Shown here: positions 31,577-43,857 of the stretch, piece after piece
How the letters are laid out: each line of letters starts with the position of its first letter
Position numbering within the stretch: the first letter of the stretch is position 1
Assembly: GCA_009103225.1 (NCBI GenBank)
Contig: RHPI01002119.1
Coordinates: 139,192 to 203,191 of the forward strand
From: Chlorokybus atmophyticus
Taxonomy: Eukaryota; Streptophyta; Chlorokybophyceae; Chlorokybales; Chlorokybaceae
Length of the DNA: 64,000 bases
Direction: 5' to 3'
Program-made: the position numbers and the translations under genes
The notes under the pieces: generated by a model
The model's input: the letters and a program-made list of their open reading frames with translations, nothing else
What the model was told of the DNA's origin: nothing
Database searches by the model: none

Positions 31577-34043
31577 TTACAGCCGATCTTCATCAACCAC
31601 GGATTTCCTCCTGGGTGGACGTGAGGAAGGGTAATAAGCTTCATCAGCACGCTCTCCATACGCTGCACTGCGCTGCGCTGTCGGCCGAGGTCTCGCTGTT
31701 GAGCTTTCCTGTCTGGGTCGCGCGGTGGAGTTGACCGCGCCGTCCATGCCTGGACTTGTTGTGTCTCTTCTCGCACCACCGACAAACCGAGGCTCACTTG
31801 TGGATGCATCAGCGTTCATGCGGGAGGCGCTTGCACCTGCCCGGGAAGACGAGCGCACTGTAGTCTCCACGCCCACAAGCTCCCTTCCACCGCCAGATCC
31901 TCCCTCCACCTTGAGCCACTGCTCGTAGCGCTGGATGCGGTCCATCGCTGAAGTTGAGGCTGATGATGATGCCTGTTGATACTGCTGCTGCTGATACCGC
32001 TCAGGTGGTGGTGCAGGTTCAGCCTCCTGCTGTTGTTGTTGTTGCTGTTGTTGTTGTTGCCTGTAAGAAGGAGGCCTGTAACGAGTTCGTGAGATGTATT
32101 GCGGCTGCTGGGTAGACGCGCCGGCACTTCTCCTTTGCGGTTCATTGACAATCGGAGCCTCATCTCGGTAAAACTCATCATCATTGCTGGCGTATGCACG
32201 CTGCGGCCGCTTTGCATCGCGCCTGCGCTCCGCATATCGTGGTGACGCCTCCTGTCCGCTGCGGTACCGATCTTCAAAGTCCTCATCGCTGTACACATCA
32301 TAGCCCATCTCTTCGAACTCGTCCTTCCAGGGCGGAGAAACCAGCGCCAGCTTCTCCAGCACTCCCTGTGTTGGATTACAACTTGTGTTGATAATACAAT
32401 GAAGCCGGTTAACATTGGATGTTGGCTATGGTCAGCAAGGGTAAATAGGACAACACATTTGGACAATACCGTTGACAGCTGTTGAACGCGATCTGGTGCG
32501 GTGTCCAGCACGATGATGCGGTCCAATCCAGCACTCACAACCTCCTCAGTGCTAAGTGCGTAGGTGCTGAGCTGCAGCACGAAGCAGAGAAAGGGTCTCA
32601 ATTCCAATATAACACGACAACTGACTGTTGGTAATATTACACCACAGCATACTGTCAGTAGCATTACCACGGCGGATGGCACAGCGGGAACGCCCAAGTT
32701 GTCAAAAACGATGCGGGTCACTGAACCATTGTCCGGGTTGAAGTCAAAATCTCGAATCTGGAGGATATGTACTGTTTGTACGACATTGCAAAGAAATCTA
32801 GCGCACGTGCGCAAGGTCACACATACAACTGCAATAAACCAACCTTGCCCATGTATATACCACTCTCTGTCACAATTTCACTGCCTACCTGCACCGCAAC
32901 AACGCGCGTGAGAGGCTGGCTGAGCAGCAGTACTTCTCATTTTTAAGACAAAACCTCACCAAAGTGCTGTAGCCATCAACGGAAAATTGCCATTCAATTG
33001 CATTGTCGTCATGAACCAGTACCACGTCGCCAACCTGCGAACCCGAACATAGAGGAGTCATGTGTGTACGTTCAGTGACATGCAACGTGCAAAATGCATG
33101 ACTTGCCTGGCGCAAACTGCTGAGAAGTATCGACTCTTCCTCTCCGTAAAGCAACGCTTCTCGAATGTCGAGTGCAACCACCTCCCACTGACATATATTG
33201 TATTAACAAGCAAAACAGCGACCCGATTGAAACAATTTTGCACATTCAGAGTGATGTGTTGTGTGACAACACGCCGCTCACGGGTCATACCTGGTCCATG
33301 TCAACCCACAGCTGCGATACGACGCCTAACACAGAGCCCAATGTCCGTGTGATTACCTGAACACAGACACTAGCGGGGGTAAGCTGCATGCAAGCCGCAT
33401 CGCTTTGTAATGTGAGAGCTCACATTCAGCTGCTCATGCATGTAACTTCAACAACAGATTGCTTAACCAGGAAATGATTGGAAGACAAACGGGCGAAGCT
33501 TTCAGGAATCAGCAAGAAAATCACCCCACAGCATTAACTTGGATTGAGCATGCAAGTGTCGACTCAGAACACTCTGCATGTGTACCAATTGCAGTGTTTG
33601 CCGGTGTTAGGAGTTTGACCTTAGGTGTATGCATGCATACATGAATGCATGCGTAATTGCTTGCATGGATGCACCTGCTTTCCGACAAGGTCTTTGCGAG
33701 AGAGAACCACCTCAGCTTCCTGCCTGGCGTTGCGACGAGGGATCGGCATGGGGGCGAGCGGCGATGGTTGTCTCACGGGCGGCGGCGTAGAGGAGGAGGA
33801 AGAGGCGGCGGCGGAGGAGGAGGTAGATGGGTAGGTGGATGAGGTGGATGAGGGCGGTTCAGCACGCTCCCGGCCACGGACGCCCCTTCCTCGGCCGGCG
33901 TCAAGCGCCAGAACCAGCCTCCGTCGTCCACCGGCGACATGTGTCTTAAGGGATGGCGCCAAAGAGGACCGTAACCTCACTGCTCCTAACCCTGACCAGG
34001 CCGCACCTGTCAAGGACGCCACCGCCGCCGCTGCCTCCGCCAT
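31577..34043 (-). CDS. Predicted plastid PRC-barrel domain protein with long disordered tail, 8 exons, 538 aa
   Basis: PRC-barrels are small beta-barrels first seen in photosynthetic reaction centre H subunits; plants and cyanobacteria have plastid or thylakoid relatives of poorly known role. Exons: 34043-33675, 33356-33291, 33187-33107, 33034-32960, 32888-32844, 32757-32668, 32571-32470, 32365-31577, all in phase. Residues 1-105 are Ala/Ser/Arg rich (MAEAAAAVASLTGAAWSGLG), fitting a transit peptide. Barrel 1 runs from KDLVGKQVITRTLGSVLGVV to VGDVVLVHDDNA. Barrel 2 runs from VGSEIVTESGIYMGKIRDFD to AGLDRIIVLDTA. The last exon (262 aa) begins LEKLALVSPPWKDEFEEMGY, then turns disordered and Gln/Arg rich. 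The intron after barrel-1 LSSLRQ begins with GC and is 72 nt, so it is also readable as coding. Plastid location is inferred. Confidence 0.8.
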
Positions 34044-34235
34044 GGCTTCACTAACTGACCAATGGCCCTCAACTTGGTTACCTACAGCAAAGATATCCGG
34101 TGTGACTGCATATCAATGTAAGCCCGTGTATAAAGTTGCAGATATCACTACTCTACTGTGACTACGGAAACAACAAGGTTTGCTAAATACACATTGTCGA
34201 CTTTGCCCTTCACAGCGGCGGCGGCGGCGAGGAGC
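34044..34235. promoter_or_regulatory. 192-bp bidirectional promoter, PRC-barrel / trigger factor
   Basis: Only 192 bp separate the divergent start codons of two predicted plastid protein genes, so both promoters must overlap here. No TATA box stands out. Confidence 0.6.
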
Positions 34236-37200
34236 ATGGCGTCGTTGGTGCAGGCGGTGGTAGTTTCAAAATGTGGGTTGTTAGCGTTGTATTCCGACGC
34301 GAGGGAGCCTGCCCAGTGTAGCGCTGTAGCTTCCGGGCATGCTAGTAGCGGCAGGGCAGCCAGGCTGCCAGCTTCCTCCTCCTCCTTCGCCTCCTCGTCC
34401 TTGTCGACCCCATCGAGGAGAAGGAGTAGCAGACAGCAGAGCAGCAGGAGGGTTTTGAGCGTGTCAGCTGTGGCGCAGGCCCCCCGCCGCTCGCAACCCA
34501 ACGAGGATGAGCCCGAATACGCTGTCACGCCAGGCCTTCAGATCACAGAGTCGTCTGGACCCACTGGCAGAGTGAGGCAACCAACACTCCTGGCATTAGG
34601 GTTTTGCTGTTAATGTACAATGTGTGGTGTCCACGCAGTTTACTTTGTATTTGACAAGTACAACAGCAGATAGCACAATTAAAGCAATGGCTGCATGTAT
34701 TTGAAGCGATTGCTTGTTTCTATGTGTTCTCTCTGGCCATCACCTTGGCAAGCTGACGTTATCGAAGCAAGCGTCTGCAACGCTTGCTGGTAACGTGTTG
34801 CAATTCAACTGAGGCTAGCAGCTCGGTAGTTTGTGGCTGAAGTGCCAACTTACAACATGTTGGTCAGCTCATCATGCTCTTTGGCATGCACCTCTGGTAT
34901 CCCGCGTAACATGTATGCATGTGTGTCAATGTTCAGGTGTTGCTGGACGTAGAGGTGCCCGCAGATGCTTGTCTGCGAGCATACGAACTCGTTCTGTCCA
35001 AAATGGCCAAGAGCGTGCGGGTAAGCATGTTTGACACCACAGTCGCACTGCAAAGGACCCAACTGTCAGGGCACTGTTAGCATACATACAACCATCTGCA
35101 ATGCGCGTCATCTTCAACGCCAGCTCACTGCCAACCATGCATGCAGGTGCCAGGGTACCGCCCGGGCAAGCCAGTGCCAAGATCTCTGCTCATACAACAC
35201 ATTGGTCGATACAGGGTGAGTGTTGGGTGCAGTGTTCCAGGAATGTGTTACTCAGTCTGGCGGCCTCGTAGCAAACTGATTGTTGCTCCTTTGTAGACAC
35301 AGGCAGCAGCTGTGGAGTACTTGCTTAAAGAGACGCTTCCTCAAGCATTGCAGAGGGTGAGCTCAGGAGTGTGCAAATGCTCGTGCGCGCGTGCATGCGT
35401 GTGAGTTTGTGGCTCAGTTCATGGGTACATCTTGCAGACAGCAAAGCGAGCTGTTGATGGGTCAGAAAGAATCGAGACGGACTTTGAGACCATGATTGAT
35501 CGGTTCTCGGAGAAAACCCCGCTGAAGTAAGCACCTCACTGCAGGGGCATGACTCATGAGCAGTCCATGCTTTGTGACATGCACAGCAGGTCCATCGACA
35601 GCATGAACAGTTGTCGCGCAGGTTTGTAATTGGCGTGGATGTGATGCCGGAGATCAGCTGGACTGCGCCAGAGGGCTACAAACGACTCTCGGTCGAGATT
35701 CAGGTCCCGAGCGCAGAGGAAGAGCAAAAGGCGGCCGATGACGCCTTTCTACGAAGGCACAAGGACCTCGGTCGGCTGGGCGTAGCCACCGGCAGGGGCA
35801 TCCAGAAGGGTGATGTGGCCGTGATCAACTTCTCCTCTACACGCGTCAATGCTGATGGCACGCCCGGTGACCGCATCTTAGGAGCTGAAGGCCAAGGTGC
35901 TTACACAGCAATAGCATGCGTTCATGCTATGTCTGTGGTGGGACATATTGCCAAGGTGTAACCATGGCGCAACTTGCTTGCTGCTGGCAGGCTTCCAGCT
36001 GGACACGGACGAGGAGTCAAGGTTGTTGCCAGGATTTGTGTCGTCACTTCTTGGGGCAACTGTTGGCGACGAGCGTGTGTTTGACCTCACCTTCCCGGAC
36101 ATCTGGGAACCAGCAGCGCTTCGTGGTCAAGTTGGGCGCTTCACTGTAAGCTGTGCTGTTTGTCAACATGTACTGCACCCTGATGGCCCAGTTTTCATCA
36201 AAAATTGGTCGGTTGGTCTGCTCCAACAACCTTAACGCGTTGGGTGGTGCTTGCAGGCCACCGTCACCGAAATCTTCGAGCGCGATCTGCCTGAGTTGAC
36301 TGATGACCTTGCACAGAAGTTTGCTGCCGGTGCCAACACAATAGCAGAGGTGATGACTTGGCTTGGATGAAGTTACATGCAGCAGTGGTTGCTGCTGGGA
36401 GTTCTGGTGCCCTGACTGGTTGGTATCTGTACCAGGCCAAAACTGTGTTGTTGGAGGAGATCAAGCGTGAGAACAAGGAAAGGGCTGAACAAGCAATTCA
36501 ATCTGCCCTGATGGACGCCCTTGCAGAGGTACTGCCTCGCTTCACTTGAAGTTGCATCTGCAGATCAGACCCAAACACTGCTGTGGCATGCATCCTCTCT
36601 GTGAGTTCTACACAAGCCAACAGCCAATTTGACTTGTTGCTCAAGTATATACACATGTATGTCGCAGATATGCGTTGTGCAATTACCCGAAGGCCTCATT
36701 GAAGAGCAGGGCCGGCAGCTGTATGCAGCTAAGCTGTTGGAGCTGCAGGCAAGTTGTTACGCTTGATGCATGCGAAAACATCACAGGTGCTGATACTTGT
36801 GTCAAGCACAGGGGTGTTTATAAAGTGGATTTGGTTGTTGTCGCAGGCTCGTGGCCAAATACAAAAAAATCAGATTGACTCCCTGTCAACTCCAACCCTG
36901 GTGAAGGCTTACATTGAGAAGGAAAGGGCAGACATTGAGCGCATAGTTCGAGGCACGGTCGCTGCAAGCGAGGTGTTTAAGCTGGAGAACCTGTCCATTC
37001 CTGAAGAAGACTTCAACCATGAGCTGGAGCGTGCAAGGTCCGAGTTCAATCGAGTACAGCAAGAATTTGATGACGAGCGATTGAAAGAGCAGGTCAGCTT
37101 GCGGGCATGATTGTGTGCTTTATGGATTCGTTTGCATGTTACCTTCCTGCCAGCATGTGTGTATCTTGCTGGTGTACTCGTATCCACACCCAAGCTGGTT

Positions 37201-37445
37201 GATGCATGCTGGACACTTTCAGCTAGACTCATGGCTATGTCTGGCAGTGCACATATGTATGGCAGTGCACACACTTGTGTGCTAGGTGGGTTTGCAGGTC
37301 TGGTTGCAAACCCACCTAGCACAAGGTCCTATGAAATGCAGCTGATGTTCGTGTTTGACGGCAGGTGCAAGAGTTTCTTGAAGGTGCTGTTGTGCTCGAG
37401 TTCTTGAAGAAGACTGCCACATTCAAGTACACTGCCCCATCATGA
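34236..37445 (+). CDS. TIG1: Chloroplast trigger factor, 12 exons, 553 aa
   Basis: Ribosome-associated chaperone and peptidyl-prolyl isomerase, here plastid-type. Exon 1 (34236-34571) encodes an Ala/Ser/Arg-rich transit peptide and the start of the N domain (GLQITESSGPTGR). Exons 2 and 3 give VLLDVEVPADACLRAYELVL and VPGYRPGKPVP, the ribosome-docking signature (GFRxGKxP-like). The FKBP-like domain is in exons 6-7 (GDVAVINFSSTRVNADG and FQLDTDEESRLLPGF, ending DLTFPDIWEP). The helical C domain follows, with GLIEEQGRQLYAAKLLELQA. Exons: 34236-34571, 34937-35020, 35147-35215, 35297-35356, 35438-35526, 35622-35896, 35991-36145, 36257-36349, 36436-36528, 36668-36748, 36847-37092, 37365-37445. Phases agree. 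The intron after LLELQ begins GCAAGT. Confidence 0.93.
37278..37323. repeat. Perfect 19-bp inverted repeat in the last trigger-factor intron
   Basis: Arms 37278-37296 and 37305-37323 with an 8-nt loop. The left arm begins TGTGCTAGGTGGG. It lies wholly inside intron 11. Confidence 0.9.
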
Positions 37446-37775
37446 GCTGACTCGGCAATATTGCATTCGCCGTAGATATGGTAGGCGTAGTTAACAGAAA
37501 GGTTGGGTGGACGCTTGTTTTTTGCTGCTGTGTCCACTTGTTTGCTAGCAGATTGATCAGACAATGTGTAAACCAGTTCTTTATGACAAAGCAATCCAGC
37601 TTTGAACAATGCCAATGCATCAATGCACTCCTGGCTTATATTGCGTGCACTCGCCAACGCATGACTGCAACTTACAACGATCAGCATGTGACAGGCGTGC
37701 ATACAGCCATGTCAAGTCTTCCAACCAACAGCAGTCAAGTCTTCCAACCAACAGCAAGTGCATTCAGGCCTCTGG

Positions 37776-40700
37776 CTATGATGTCGCCTGGGCCGCGCTG
37801 ATTCGTTCAATCTGGAGACATGCAGACTGGTTAGCAGATTGGACCACATGACTTAGCCGGCATGTAGAATCATCACGTAAACAAGCTGTCAGGTCAGGCA
37901 TGCGCTCGATAGCACTACTACCAACAGATTGTGGGAAGATTGGTGGCGACATTACCTGTGACACCAGCATGTCAATCTGATCCCTGTACAACTCCTTCAC
38001 ATCCATCAAGTCTGCGCGCAACTCTTCCGCCTATCAACCATGTCAACACAACCGAGTGAGTTACACTCCCCCGTGGCAACAGCATCATCAGCTGCTCGAT
38101 CTTGAGACCATGCGTCGATTGGCACATTACCTGTTCCTCTCGCTCTCCCATCAACTCCAGTGCAGAAGCATGCCGCTTGCGCAGTGCATCCATTTCAACC
38201 AGCAGCCCAGGCAGCTTGCCTGCCTCTTTAGCAAGCCTCTCACACTATCATAACATGCCACAAGTCACATGGCATACGATAACATGTAACATGGTATTTA
38301 CAACCCGAAGTTAGCCATGCATTGCAGTGCAACGACCGTGGTGGCAACATCGTACTAATCATACCTGCGTTGTAACAGATACAAGCTCTTCTGCCAGAGA
38401 GTTCCTTGTCGCCTCCAGCGAATCCTGTATTGACACCAGCCCTCAGTTGTACCACCCCTGCACAGCCAGAAGAGACCTTCTAACCATGCTTACCAGTCTG
38501 CGCATGCAGGAGTCCAGTTCGCCCTCTCGTTGCCTTAACAACCCTTCCAACCGTTCCACTAGTCCGCCTGGAGGAAAGCCCAATGGCCGCTCATAATAAG
38601 AGGATTGACGCTTTGGTGATGATGGAACAGGTGATGACTGCACACAGTGCAGTGAGTAAGCGACCCAGATGATGCTTGATGCGTTGTGAGTACTGTAATT
38701 GTTTGCATCAGAGCATTCATACTCACCGTTTCATCCCCAGCATCGCTTCCATTCATACTGAGCGAACTCTGCAAGAAATGGCCCTCGTCCGAACTGGCAC
38801 TGCTTTGCCTGCGAATTTTTCGCCTGTCTGCCGAGTTGTTGGCTACAGCCATATTGGCCGTCATCGCGGACAGTTCGCCACGTAACCGCCGTTCTTGATC
38901 CACGAATGCGTTGCGGTCTGCTTCCAACACCTACAAACTTACCATTCAGCAGGCATGATGTGCACAATGCTCACAGCAAGCAAGTAGCGCCCATACTACC
39001 CACCCTCGCGCCATTACAGACATAACAGTCGCTCTCGCTCACCTTTTCCAAGTCAAGCCTGCGGTTGCGCTCTTCCACAACATGTTGCCGCAGCAGCTCC
39101 GTTTGCACGCGCAGCTCCTCTTCCAGCTGTGCGCAACGCCCCTCATGAACAGCCGCCGCCTCTTGAGCTGCGAAGCACTCGGCTCGCTGCTCCGCAGCTC
39201 TTGCTCGCTCCTTTTCCAACGACCGCGCCAGCTGCGCGTGCTCTGCTCTTAGCATGCCAACCTGCAGCATTTTGTCATCAGAAATGCATGCTGATAAGCG
39301 TCATCACAAGTAGCTTCGAGTTGTCCTCTCTCGCCTGTGCTTCCGTGATGGCAACTCTTGACAGCGCCTGTGACAACCTTTCCTGTGCTTGACGCTCACG
39401 CTCAGCAGCCACGCCAGCTTTGCTCTCAGCATCCTGTTTCGCAAACATAGACAGGCAGTGCGCAACTTCAGCATCACCAAAGCCGTGCTCAATATCATGT
39501 CAACAACATCATTAGCTAACGGTCAGCACCTGCAACCTGCAAGTCAGAGACCGCTCTGCGATTTCCCATGCCTGAGCCCGAACGCTTGTTGACTCCTGCG
39601 GCAGAAAAGCCTCAGCTAGGAATAGTTAGGTTTGGCTTTGATGGGATTTATGGCAGGCAACATGGTAGCGCATGGTGAAAACCACGCCAGCAAGACCGCT
39701 ACCATCAAGCGCATTATCAATATGATGCAACAGTTCTTACTGACCTGCAGAGCCTCTATTTGTCTTAGCAAAGGTCGGGTGGCATCTGGCACTCTTGACA
39801 TCAACTCTTCGTGCCGTGCCTCAGCAGCCTGCAGCATCATGCAATGAGGACCATATGCTGACTATAGTATAGTATGCCAACACTAAGCGCATGTGACGTG
39901 TGCCAAAGTCCATCAACACTGGGTTGATGCCATACTCGAAAACACAGCCAAACCTGGCAGCGCTTCTCCATCAGCTCTATGTCCCGTCGCAACATGTCCT
40001 CTCTGAAAGCGGCCTGCACAAGAAGATGAAAACACGAGCTTTATACTTGATGGCGCTTGGTTGGCTCCTTGAATCAAGATGACAATGGTGTCGCAAAGAT
40101 AACTCCCCGCTTGCCCAGTATCATAGCACGCGCATATTGCATGTGTGCGCAGAGCAGAAAAGTAGTCCTGCATACTCACCTGCTGTTCGTCACGTGCAAG
40201 CAATTCCCTCAACTCCTCCACACTGCGCGCTAGTGTTCTCTCCCGCTCCACAGCCTCCTTCAGCTGCAGCTCCATGGCTGCGCGGGCGGCGCTATCCGCG
40301 CGAGCTTCCGCCGCAGCCAAAGACTCGCGAAGGCGAGCAATAGCTTCCTGCCCAGCTGCTCGTGCAGCTTCCAACTCAGCTTGCGAGGCCTCGATGCTGG
40401 CTTGCATGGTTTGCATAATCTGGACTTTCTCTCGATCCAATGTCTCCGCTCGGGCCATTGCAGTCTAGCAGACAGAAAACAGTTGTTGGTGAAAGAGTCA
40501 AACCCAGCTTGAGCCAATAAGACCATGGTTCAGATGCGATTGTGCAACCTCTAAGCTGGCAGTCAGCTTCTCCTTGTCTCCTTCCAACTCTTTGACCTGT
40601 ACGCAAGCACAACAAACTCATCAGAAAACCAACGCACTGACCAAACACACCGTGCCATGGAGCCTGCCGTACCTGCGCCCTGAGCTTCTTGATGAGCTGC

Positions 40701-43014
40701 TCTTGAGCTGCTTGCTTTTTAGACAAAGTCTCACCTGAAACAAGAAAGCACGCCAAGGCAAGGCCTCAGTGACCAAGCCTTGTTGACTTGTGCAAACTGA
40801 GAGAAACTGCAAGCAAACAGCATGGCATGCAAAACAAACCCACCTTCTGCCATAATCTGCTTGATGATTTCGTCCTTCTCCTGTACAAGTGTGGACGTGT
40901 CGGATCTTCGGTTCGCATCACGCTTCAGCATGTCGCGCTCCTTGGTCAAAGCATAGATCTGCACATGGCGAGCTTGGCAGTTCATAAGTCCAGCTCATCA
41001 CACACATACATAAGCTGGTGTTGTCGCCCTGCAAAAGCCAAGTGCTATCAGCCCTCACCTTCCGCTCAGCTGCACCGACGCGTTGAGTGAACTCCTCTCG
41101 TAGTGCGTCCAGCTCGGCCTGCAACTGTCTTTTGCCCTGCACACGCTTTACTTCAACCTGCATGCTCGGTTGTGGGCACAGTTACATGTCGCCGTCCACA
41201 CCTCTTCTTGCTGCTGTTCCAACTGTGCCCGTAGCGAGCTGTTGATGGCGTCCAGCTCAGCTAGCTCGTCCGCCTTCACTCTGGCCTTATTAGCAGCCTG
41301 CTGCAAGGCTCCTCTCGTGGCGACCAACTCTGCTTGCAACGCCTCCATATCGCTGCTTGAATCCGTCACTGTGCTCAAGGCGGATGGTTGGTCTGTGATT
41401 ATAAGACAACTTCAACATCACTCATGCATTGACCAGGCAATGCTTATATGCTTGCTTCACTTGACAACATGCTTCACCACAAACAAAACAAACACCTGAA
41501 GCAAGCAAGTCCGAGCCTTGTTGCCGCTGCTCCAAAACACCCAAGTCCTCCGGGTTGGAATCAGCCGGTTCCAGCAAGGGTGAAGGATTAATACTCTGTG
41601 CATCGTGTTCGTGATGGCCAATGTCCACAACTGGCCTGGCCTCAGATGGCAAAGGCAGTTCAGCCGCTCTCACAGAGTCAGAGTAGCCCGTGTCTCCATG
41701 ACTTGCCGCTTGCTCAACAGCGCTGGTGGTCGTGCTGTCATCCGCTGGTGTTGTTGTTGGTGGTGGTGTTGTAACCAACTGTTGTTGGTCCAAGTCACCT
41801 TCAGCATCTGTGCGTGCATGCGCTAGCTCCCTTCTTTCTATTGAAGGACTGGAGTCAGCCTCAGCCACGGGGCTGCGCACGGCTTCTGCTTCAGCGGCCA
41901 AAGCTGTGCTGTCAGCTGTCACATCCTGCTGCTCCTCAGCAGCATCGACCTGCGAAGCAGTTTTGCTGGCAGAAGCTTCAGGTGTTGGGTTTGCGGCAGC
42001 TTCATCGGCAGCAACTGATGACGTCTGCGCTTCAGCAAACTCGACTCCGGTAGCAGATGAGCTGCGAAGCGGTGTAGCACCCAAGCGTGGGGTAGACTTG
42101 GAGGAGGACCGTGAGCGCGTGGGTCGGGGAAACGGCCGTGCAATCACTGTTTGGGGGGAGGAATCCGCGGGTGCACTTGTGGAGGTCTCACCTGCAAAGT
42201 TTCAATCAACCAAACCTCTCTGAAAGTGAGATGTGCGCCATTGCATGCAGGGGCACTTTCCCGCACACGCTTGGTAGTTGTATGGTAGGGATAGTGTTGG
42301 GAGGAGTGGAAGACCAACTAGCGTAGTGTTAATGGTGCACAGTTCGGCGGGCAAGGGCGTGCAACCTACTATGCATACCGCGCTAACTTGACATAGAGTT
42401 GACTATTGGTTATTTTGCAGCATGCATGTCACCATCCAAAGAACGCTTCCTTCATGCCTGAATGGCAGCACTCCACAAGCTGATATGCAATCAACCTGCC
42501 ATCTGCGAGCCACTACTACTGCATGCGACATTGATCGAATATGGGCACATATACTACTACGCTTGTCTCATGGCTATCAATACGGACAAAGGAAATTGAC
42601 TAGTCACTCACTCGCACACGAAACTGTGCAGTAGGGTTAAAATAGGGTAGCCTGTCAACGCCACATCAGGTTATAATTGATGAACAATGACCACATCGTT
42701 ACTGAGGGGACTGGAAACCAATGCCCAACCCAAACCAAGTGGCAATCACCATCTGCAGGCTGATCGTTGTAAGAGGGAGTGGCTGTGGTGGGCTGTGAAT
42801 CAGTTGTGCTGTTAGTTGTGGCACTGGTGTCGTCTCCCCAGCTCCAGCCCTCGCCGGCAAAGAACGTCGACGTGACGTTGCTGTTGCTGCTGCTGCTGTC
42901 CTTGCGGCCGTCGGCGGCAATACCCAGGGCGCTGTCAACGCTCTTCTCGATGCTCTTCACGCTCTCCTGCAGCTTGTTGGCTACTCCTGACAGGGTAAGG
43001 CTGCGCCAGGCCAT
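37776..43014 (-). CDS. TMF1 / golgin candidate 5-like long coiled-coil protein
   Basis: Golgi tethering coiled-coil protein of the TMF (TATA element modulatory factor) family. The N-terminus (MAWRSLTLSGVANKLQESVK, then SIEKSVDSALG) matches plant golgin candidate 5. Exon 1 is 43014-42750. Exon 2 (42191-41496) is long, Ser/Pro/Ala rich and disordered. Some fifteen shorter exons from about 41.4 to 37.8 kb are heptad-rich coiled coil, for example ELAELDAINSSLRAQLEQQQ and RAEHAQLARSLEKERARA. The C-terminus carries the TMF DNA-binding-named domain: LVEMDALRKRHASALELMGE, then EELRADLMDVKELYRDQIDM. The last exon (37811-37776) adds IERISAAQATS and a TAG stop. Not every middle exon end was fixed. It is tail to tail with the trigger factor gene. 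Confidence 0.85.
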
Positions 43015-43857
43015 GGTTTGAAGCTGGGGGCAATGGAAAAGGTGGGCAGGCTAGCAGGACCCCGTATCCTGCCAGGACCCAGTAACCATCATCATCACCA
43101 CCATCGCTGATGTGTAGTGCCTTTCACCGACATGGAGGAAGCGCAATGCGTTGTCGCCTTGCCGCAACAGCAGCAGCCGTCGCCGGCTGACGCCTTGCCC
43201 CACCTAGCAGTGCACGCACTTCAAACGCGCACCATAAGCAAGAGCGCAGATTAGGGTTTTTCCGTGTGGGAATCTCTTGTGTTAGACGATGGCATGAATA
43301 GAGTAGAGAAGGCTCTACGGAGAAGGCTCTACATCTACATTAGATGTAGAGCCTTCTATAGCCTTGAAAAGGTTGTACCATGTAGTGGGGTCACCCACTG
43401 CGGGTGAGATACTGGAAGCTTTATGACTGAACACGTTCAAGTTTAGTCGTGTGCGCATTTGCGACTCGTAAGCTGAAAGCAAACATCAAAAAGCATGTAT
43501 TGTACAATAATTGTTTTAAGAGCCTTTTGTAGCCTCGAACGATAGTACAATGTATAATGTAATGGGTGAGCTACTGGAAGCTTCATGACTGGGCATGTTC
43601 ATGCTTCATCTTAAGGGCACTTGTGTGACGCAACGCTGAAAACAATAATAAACAATTTGTGTTGTAATAAGTATAATATTATTATCTCAAAGCTTCTTCA
43701 ATTTCATAACGTGAAACCGCACTATGACAACACCGCGCACAATACAATTACTATGCATGGTAGCCAAAACTTGGCCTTGAAGTGAACAAAGAAACAAACT
43801 AGCTACACTAAGGTGACGTGCATGTGGTGTGGCGATAGCGCGTATATAGGCTGACCA
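43015..43857. other. Intergenic region upstream of TMF-like gene
   Basis: Holds the TMF-like promoter. Contains a 17-bp perfect hairpin (listed separately) and a diverged duplication: about 43360-43480 and 43525-43640 share gtgag-tactggaagctt-atgactg words in the same order. No gene seen. Confidence 0.5.
43321..43357. repeat. Perfect 17-bp inverted repeat, 3-nt loop
   Basis: Arms AGAAGGCTCTACATCTA and TAGATGTAGAGCCTTCT around CAT. A partial third copy of the arm word precedes it at about 43305-43320. Confidence 0.9.
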
